Made by a program: the position numbers and the translations under genes. Positions 6,305 through 9,844 of a stretch of 9,844 nt of DNA are shown here, one piece after another. Under the pieces are notes generated by a model. That model had not been told where the DNA came from. It worked only from the letters and a program-made list of their open reading frames with translations, and made no database searches. The DNA comes from an uncultured Chloroflexota bacterium (GTDB taxonomy: Bacteria; Chloroflexota; Dehalococcoidia; UBA3495): assembly GCA_913052545.1 (NCBI GenBank), contig CAJXEF010000078.1:1-9844 (forward strand), given 5' to 3'. Position 1 is the stretch's first letter; each line of letters begins with the position of its first letter.

Positions 6305-7462
6305 TTATTGGTATGCTTGGAGTTTTATCTCATGCAACGCTGGAATGACTTCTTTCCCTAATAGTTCGATAGAACGCATAACGTCTTTATGTGGAATGTT
6401 GCCATCGCTTCCGATTAGTATGAGATATCCGGGGTTTAATTGTTGTATTGTATTCTTCAATTTCTTTATGACTGTATCTGGGCTTCCAACAACTATTGCT
6501 CCTACGTCCTGTAAGTCATCATAGCTCATCATACGTTCAGGACCTCCGGCTCTTCGGCGGCTCATGCTACTTGCTATGCGAGATTGGTATCCTGGAGGAT
6601 CGTTGTGTTCAGTGGGTCCTTTCATACGGTAGGCGGCGTTCCATAAGAAGCTACGACCTATCTCTTGAGCTTGTTCGTCCGTGTCAGCTACCAGAGCACG
6701 GAGTTGGTAGCCGAAATGTTCGGGGCCGGGCTTGAACCCAACTGAGTTTGCTGTGTCGATATAAACTTGCTTCAATTCCAGTGTCAGGTCCATCAGAGCC
6801 CCAAGATTAACGTATGTGTAGCCGCGGCTGGCTGCCCAAATAACGCTTTCAGGACTGCTTCCACCTGGAAACCATATGGGCGGATGAGGCTTTTGCATGG
6901 GTAACACCCAAGGGTTAACAGTTCTGTGGTGATAATATTTCCCTTCCCACCGAAATGGTCCAGGTGTGGTCCAGCATTTGATAATGAGGTCGTGGGCTTC
7001 CTCGAAACGATCCCGGTTCTCTGTTGGATCGAGGCCGGCTTGTAGGGTCTCCACTGCTCCGCCCCTGACAAAGCCAGAGACTAATCTGCCTCCAGAGTAG
7101 CAATCCAACATGGCTAATTCCTCAGCCATCCTTATCGGATTATTGATAGGGATGATATTACCCAGAATTGCGATTCGTGCTCTTTTTGTGATTCTACTTA
7201 TCACAGCTGCATCAAGATTCGCAGAAGGTTTCATGTTCCAGTAAGCGGAATGATGCTCGTTAGTCATTATTCCATCTATTCCGGATTCATCTGCCAAGGC
7301 ATATTCTTCATGGTAATGGTTGTAAAGGACGTGAGCCTTTTCTGGATCAAAATAAGTATTTGGAAAACCAAGCCGACCGGACTCATAAGTAGAGATGTCT
7401 TCTTCTTTGACGTGAACGTATGGTTGCTGGGAGTGAAAGAATACCTCAACCTGATCTGTCAT
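6305..7462 (-). CDS. LLM-class flavin-dependent oxidoreductase (luciferase-like monooxygenase)
   Basis: A complete 385-residue TIM-barrel protein of the bacterial luciferase-like family: enzymes that use reduced FMN or F420 to oxygenate or dehydrogenate substrates, with examples acting on alkanesulfonates, long-chain alkanes, nitrilotriacetate and cyclic ketones. Seen: ALADESGIDGIMTNEHH (55-71, the conserved NEHH strand), LGNIIPINNPIRMAEELAMLDCYSGGRLVSGFVRGG (100-135, barrel strand plus the family SGGR-GRG region), NRDRFEEAHDLIIKCWT (149-165), PIWFPGGSSPESVIWAASRGYTYV (195-218, flavin phosphate region) and VGSPDTVIKKLKNTIQ (325-340, the usual C-terminal helix entry). The Shine-Dalgarno AGGAG (7469-7473) is six bases from the ATG. 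It is divergent from the SDR pair, so the shared upstream region may coordinate the two units. The substrate cannot be read from the sequence, and the cofactor (FMN versus F420) is also uncertain. Confidence 0.93.
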   Translation of the reverse strand: MTDQVEVFFHSQQPYVHVKEEDISTYESGRLGFPNTYFDPEKAHVLYNHYHEEYALADESGIDGIMTNEHHSAYWNMKPSANLDAAVISRITKRARIAILGNIIPINNPIRMAEELAMLDCYSGGRLVSGFVRGGAVETLQAGLDPTENRDRFEEAHDLIIKCWTTPGPFRWEGKYYHHRTVNPWVLPMQKPHPPIWFPGGSSPESVIWAASRGYTYVNLGALMDLTLELKQVYIDTANSVGFKPGPEHFGYQLRALVADTDEQAQEIGRSFLWNAAYRMKGPTEHNDPPGYQSRIASSMSRRRAGGPERMMSYDDLQDVGAIVVGSPDTVIKKLKNTIQQLNPGYLILIGSDGNIPHKDVMRSIELLGKEVIPALHEIKLQAYQ

Positions 7463-7709
7463 GGTTATCTCCTATATATCCCTCTACCTTGTTCATTTGG
7501 CCCTATGATTTAGTAATTAGACTCGCTTTGATTTGTTGAGCCTTTATGAAAGCTATTATATCTAAATTTGGGACTGATGGATAAATTAGATTTTTCATCC
7601 TTTCATAGTGAAGTGGATATGGCGGTCAATCGAAGGAGACGTTAAACTATCCTAATTGGTTATCTATAGCCACTATTCGAGACAACTCTTATCAAGGTAC
7701 GGGCGAAAT
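7463..7709. promoter_or_regulatory. Divergent control region between flavin oxidoreductase and SDR operon
   Basis: This 247-base AT-rich gap separates the two divergent units. It contains the oxidoreductase ribosome binding site at its left end and a nested inverted repeat at 7545-7607. A GAAGGAG stretch (7632-7638) resembles a ribosome binding site but no start codon lies at the right distance. No confident -35/-10 pair was found in either direction. Confidence 0.4.
7545..7607. repeat. Nested inverted repeat (possible operator or cruciform)
   Basis: Outer arms TATGAAAG (7545-7552) and CTTTCATA (7600-7607) match perfectly over eight bases. Inside, TCTAAATTT (7561-7569) pairs with AAATTAGA (7583-7590) over eight bases with one bulged A and a 13-base loop, and TTTTT follows (7591-7595). 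The two stems share nearly the same centre, separated by unpaired stretches of eight and nine bases. It could be a two-site operator or a leader RNA hairpin; the sequence does not decide. Confidence 0.4.
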
Positions 7710-8456
7710 ATGGATACTGGATTAAAAGAAAAGACTGTGCTCATTACGGGGGCTACCAGGAATCATGGCAGAGCTAGCGCATTGGCTTTCGCTGCAGAGG
7801 GAGCTAATTTGGTTCTTTGTACGCGGCAAAGCATGGAGTTGTTGGAAGAGACAGCTGAGCTGGCCGCTGCACACGGAACAAAAATTATAACCAGGCGTTG
7901 TGATGTTACGGACGAAGGTCAAGTCCAAGAATTAATCGAAGAGAGTATCTCAGAATTCGGAAAGATTGATGTGGTGGTTAACAATGCTGCATGGAGAGTT
8001 AGAGCAGAGTTAGCGGACATAACTCCCGTCATCTGGGAAGAGGCCCTTGCTGTAAATGTCCACGCTCCGTTTCTCATATGCAAAGCAGTGCTCCCTTCCA
8101 TGGTCAGCCAAAAATGGGGCCGGATTATTAATTATTCAGGTATAGCTCCATTTCGAGGCTCTCCGGGTCAAGGTACCATGAAGATGGCGTGTGAGGGATT
8201 CACGAGAGCAGTGGCTCATGAATATGGTAAATACAACATAACTGCTAACTGCATCGGGCCCGGAAGTATAGACGTCGAAAGGTCCGCTGGTCAGGATAAC
8301 CATCCGGAAGCGAGGCCCGCATTATTAGAAATACCGATACCACGAACTGGAACCGTAGAGGAATGCGCCGGACTAGTAATCTTTTTGGCCAGCGCTCAGG
8401 CTAGTTATATCACCGGCCAAACTTATCTAGTAAACGGAGGGGCACATTTTTTGTAA
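7710..8456 (+). CDS. SDR-fold oxidoreductase lacking the catalytic tyrosine
   Basis: A 248-residue classical-length short-chain dehydrogenase/reductase fold protein. The Rossmann motif is TGATRNHG (13-20), a variant of TGxxxGxG with Asn at the middle glycine. DVTDEGQV (65-72) contacts the adenine ring, NNAAW (91-95) replaces NNAG, and the tetrad asparagine is Asn116 (AVNVHAPF). Aligning CEGFTRA with the usual helix puts Lys158 at the catalytic lysine, but the residue four before it is Gln154 instead of Tyr, and the loop after Ser143 (IINYSG) is about three residues short. The C-terminal ITGQTYLVNGG (234-244) is normal. An in-frame TTG lies 54 bases upstream, but the ATG at 7710 gives the standard N-terminus, only a few residues before the first strand; its ribosome binding site is weak. 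First gene of a tandem paralogous pair. It may be an unusual reductase or a non-catalytic partner. Confidence 0.9.
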   Translation: MDTGLKEKTVLITGATRNHGRASALAFAAEGANLVLCTRQSMELLEETAELAAAHGTKIITRRCDVTDEGQVQELIEESISEFGKIDVVVNNAAWRVRAELADITPVIWEEALAVNVHAPFLICKAVLPSMVSQKWGRIINYSGIAPFRGSPGQGTMKMACEGFTRAVAHEYGKYNITANCIGPGSIDVERSAGQDNHPEARPALLEIPIPRTGTVEECAGLVIFLASAQASYITGQTYLVNGGAHFL

Positions 8457-8464
8457 ATCCAATA

Positions 8465-8494
8465 TTGGTACATACGGTATGCCCCTAATATAGT
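8465..8494 (+). promoter_or_regulatory. Possible internal promoter with palindrome upstream of second SDR gene
   Basis: TTGGTA (8465-8470) and TATAGT (8489-8494) are 18 bases apart, and the spacer contains the short palindrome CATAC-G-GTATG (8471-8481), a position where a repressor could act. Matches are modest, so this may be chance; the two SDR genes could equally be read from one transcript. Confidence 0.25.
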
Positions 8495-8537
8495 CCTGAT
8501 ATTATTTTTTTCAAACCACCGCGTATGAGGTAGGTAA

Positions 8538-9263
8538 ATGGATAATAAGACAGTCATGATAACCGAAGCAGCTCGCAATCTCGGGCCTCAGCTGGCCTCA
8601 TTATTCGCGAATGAAGGAGCTAATCTCATATTGAATACTGCTGATGACACTAGCCTTCTATCAGGAGTTATTTCCAATGTTAATGAACTAGGTGCGAAGG
8701 CTATAACTAACAGATCCGATGTTGGAAATCAGGATGAGGTAAAGAATCTGGTTCATAAGGCAATAGAGAATTTTGGGAAGGTTGATGTTGTAATAAATAA
8801 TGCCAATTATGATCCTATTCCAGAATCGCTAGCTCAGACTACATTTGGAAACTGGAGCCGGAAGATACAGGTGGAGGTTACAGGCGCTTTGATAGTTTGT
8901 CAGGCGATATTGCCGAGTATGGTGGAGAACCGGTGGGGACGAATTATTAATTATATTGGTTCAGATGGGTTTCGAGGATCTCATATTACCTCGGCTACTA
9001 CCGATCTTGGCATAATAGGGTTAACTAGGGGAATTGCCCGCGAATATAAAGACCACAACATCACCGCGAACTGCATAAGTATAGGTGGGATAAGCCCCGA
9101 CGCGTATGACAGGAACTTCCTGACAACTAATAGGTCAAGTATGTCTGAACGGTTGGGAACTCCTGAAGAAGGTGTTTTTTTAACTTCAAGTCTGGTGAGC
9201 GAGCATTCTGGACATATAACAGGCCAGTGTTTATTGCTTAACGGTGGTCAATTTTTCCTTTAA
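8538..9263 (+). CDS. SDR-fold protein with degraded active site (probable pseudoenzyme)
   Basis: A 241-residue paralogue of the preceding gene; both share WGRIINY, FRGS, an EY..(K/D)xNITANCI block and an ITGQ...L-NGG-FL ending. Almost every functional SDR residue is changed here. The first glycine of the nucleotide loop is Glu10 (TEAARNLG, 9-16), NNAG is NNAN (87-90), the tetrad asparagine is Glu113 (QVEVTGAL), the catalytic serine position in NYIG is not Ser (Ser142 lies two residues later), the tyrosine position is Ser152 and the lysine position is Asp156 (by aligning GLTRG with the family). The reading frame is intact and the structural core residues are kept, so this looks like a maintained protein and not a decayed gene. 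The Shine-Dalgarno is GAGGTAGGT just before the ATG. It lies 81 bases after the first SDR gene. A structural or regulatory subunit of a mixed oligomer with the first copy is a reasonable guess. Confidence 0.88.
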   Translation: MDNKTVMITEAARNLGPQLASLFANEGANLILNTADDTSLLSGVISNVNELGAKAITNRSDVGNQDEVKNLVHKAIENFGKVDVVINNANYDPIPESLAQTTFGNWSRKIQVEVTGALIVCQAILPSMVENRWGRIINYIGSDGFRGSHITSATTDLGIIGLTRGIAREYKDHNITANCISIGGISPDAYDRNFLTTNRSSMSERLGTPEEGVFLTSSLVSEHSGHITGQCLLLNGGQFFL

Positions 9264-9298
9264 GGTTAACAGCAATTAGCTCTATCTGTATTCATTAT

Positions 9299-9844
9299 TC
9301 ATGAGACAGGCTCTCCCAGTGATCTAGGATTAATTGGAGTTGGCATGGCCTGTATTTCAGGGAGCACCTTTTCAGCAAATAGTCTGAGGCTCTTCTCAGC
9401 TTTATCCCGTGGCATCCCACCATAAAAAACGTGTACTACAACGGTCTCCATGCTCATAGCTCGTTGCATAGCTTTAATTCTATCGATTATCTCATCTGGT
9501 GTACCTATAGGTTGAGTTCCGCGACGGGCGGCGTAACTTGCGTCTGCGGTGCCGACATCAGCAGATTGGCGTTTCAAGTATTCTTCATATCCGTGAATCC
9601 CTTCAAAACCCGGGTTGTTCCATTCAAAATAATGGTGCTGGGCAGCAGTCAGCTGGTTATAAAAATATTCCCACCCTTCTTCAGCTTCAGAAGATGTTTC
9701 CGCGCAGTACATCCATAATAAAGTGGTAGGCTGGTCAGGAGGAAGTCCAAGTCCGTGACGGATCCTGTTGAACCTCTGTACTTGGTTAGTCATATCTCCG
9801 AGGTTATCACCGGAGACGAACATTTGACCTAGCCCGTTTTCAGC
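9299..9844 (-). CDS. LLM-class flavin-dependent oxidoreductase, C-terminal half (5' end beyond window)
   Basis: The last 181 residues of a second luciferase-like flavin oxidoreductase; the start lies beyond base 9844 (the visible frame is open to the edge). Seen, numbered from the window edge: QVQRFNRIRHGLGLPPDQP (about 21-39), an accessory helical stretch rich in aromatic residues (HHYFEWNNPGFEGIHGYEEY, about 70-89), and the family C-terminus with RRGTQPIGTPDEIIDRIKAM (about 108-127), followed by VVVHVFYGGMPRDKAEKSLRLFAEKVLPEI. The final segment matches the layout of the complete oxidoreductase at 6305-7462, although the two are clearly divergent. The methionine at 9823 is internal, not the start. 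It is convergent with the second SDR gene, 35 bases away, with no clear terminator between. Confidence 0.85.
   Translation of the reverse strand, partial: AENGLGQMFVSGDNLGDMTNQVQRFNRIRHGLGLPPDQPTTLLWMYCAETSSEAEEGWEYFYNQLTAAQHHYFEWNNPGFEGIHGYEEYLKRQSADVGTADASYAARRGTQPIGTPDEIIDRIKAMQRAMSMETVVVHVFYGGMPRDKAEKSLRLFAEKVLPEIQAMPTPINPRSLGEPVS

Noticed and set aside
7656..7709. TTG start giving an 18-residue N-terminal extension of the first SDR protein
   Set aside because: The nearest ribosome binding site is about 17 bases away, and the ATG at 7710 gives the standard SDR N-terminus.
1..9844. Mobile element, CRISPR or phage signals
   Set aside because: No transposase or integrase frames, terminal repeats, direct-repeat arrays or structural phage genes were seen on either strand.

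Overview
The window looks like part of a bacterial chromosome. Genes are compact, use the standard code and switch strand often (eleven protein genes, eight strand switches or short operons). Several genes have Shine-Dalgarno sites, and sigma70-type promoters are visible upstream of some of them. There are no rRNA or tRNA genes, CRISPR arrays, transposases or phage genes. Base composition is moderately AT-leaning by eye. The gene set (luciferase-like flavin monooxygenases, short-chain dehydrogenases, VOC proteins, an FAH-family hydrolase, uptake and export permeases) fits a heterotrophic bacterium specialised in oxidising small organic molecules. Marine SAR202-type Chloroflexota are one lineage rich in such genes, but this assignment is only an inference from gene content.

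Layout: (1) 1-766 (-): first half of a glycerol kinase gene, cut by the window edge, with a small VOC protein (830-1234, -) upstream of it behind a good promoter. (2) 1235-1599: divergent intergenic region with a hairpin. (3) 1600-2328 (+): TauE/SafE-family permease, convergent with an MFS transporter (2372-3718, -). (4) 3719-3931: divergent control region with a TATAAT box next to an inverted repeat, reading into a VOC + FAH-hydrolase operon (3932-5206, +). (5) 5394-6011 (-): DUF1326 protein with a cysteine cluster, its own promoter and a near-ideal ribosome binding site. (6) 6305-7462 (-): complete luciferase-like flavin-dependent oxidoreductase. (7) 7463-7709: divergent control region with a nested inverted repeat. 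(8) 7710-9263 (+): two paralogous SDR-fold proteins in tandem, both with degraded catalytic motifs. (9) 9299-9844 (-): C-terminal half of a second luciferase-like oxidoreductase, cut by the window edge.

A plausible joint role, not proven by the sequence, is catabolism of an imported organic acid or cyclic compound: MFS uptake, flavin-dependent oxygenation, SDR-type oxidation or reduction, VOC-catalysed isomerisation or ring opening, then FAH-family C-C bond hydrolysis or decarboxylation. No single substrate can be read from the sequence. The most unusual protein-level observation is the SDR pair: the second copy has lost essentially every residue expected for nucleotide binding and catalysis, and the first lacks the catalytic tyrosine.
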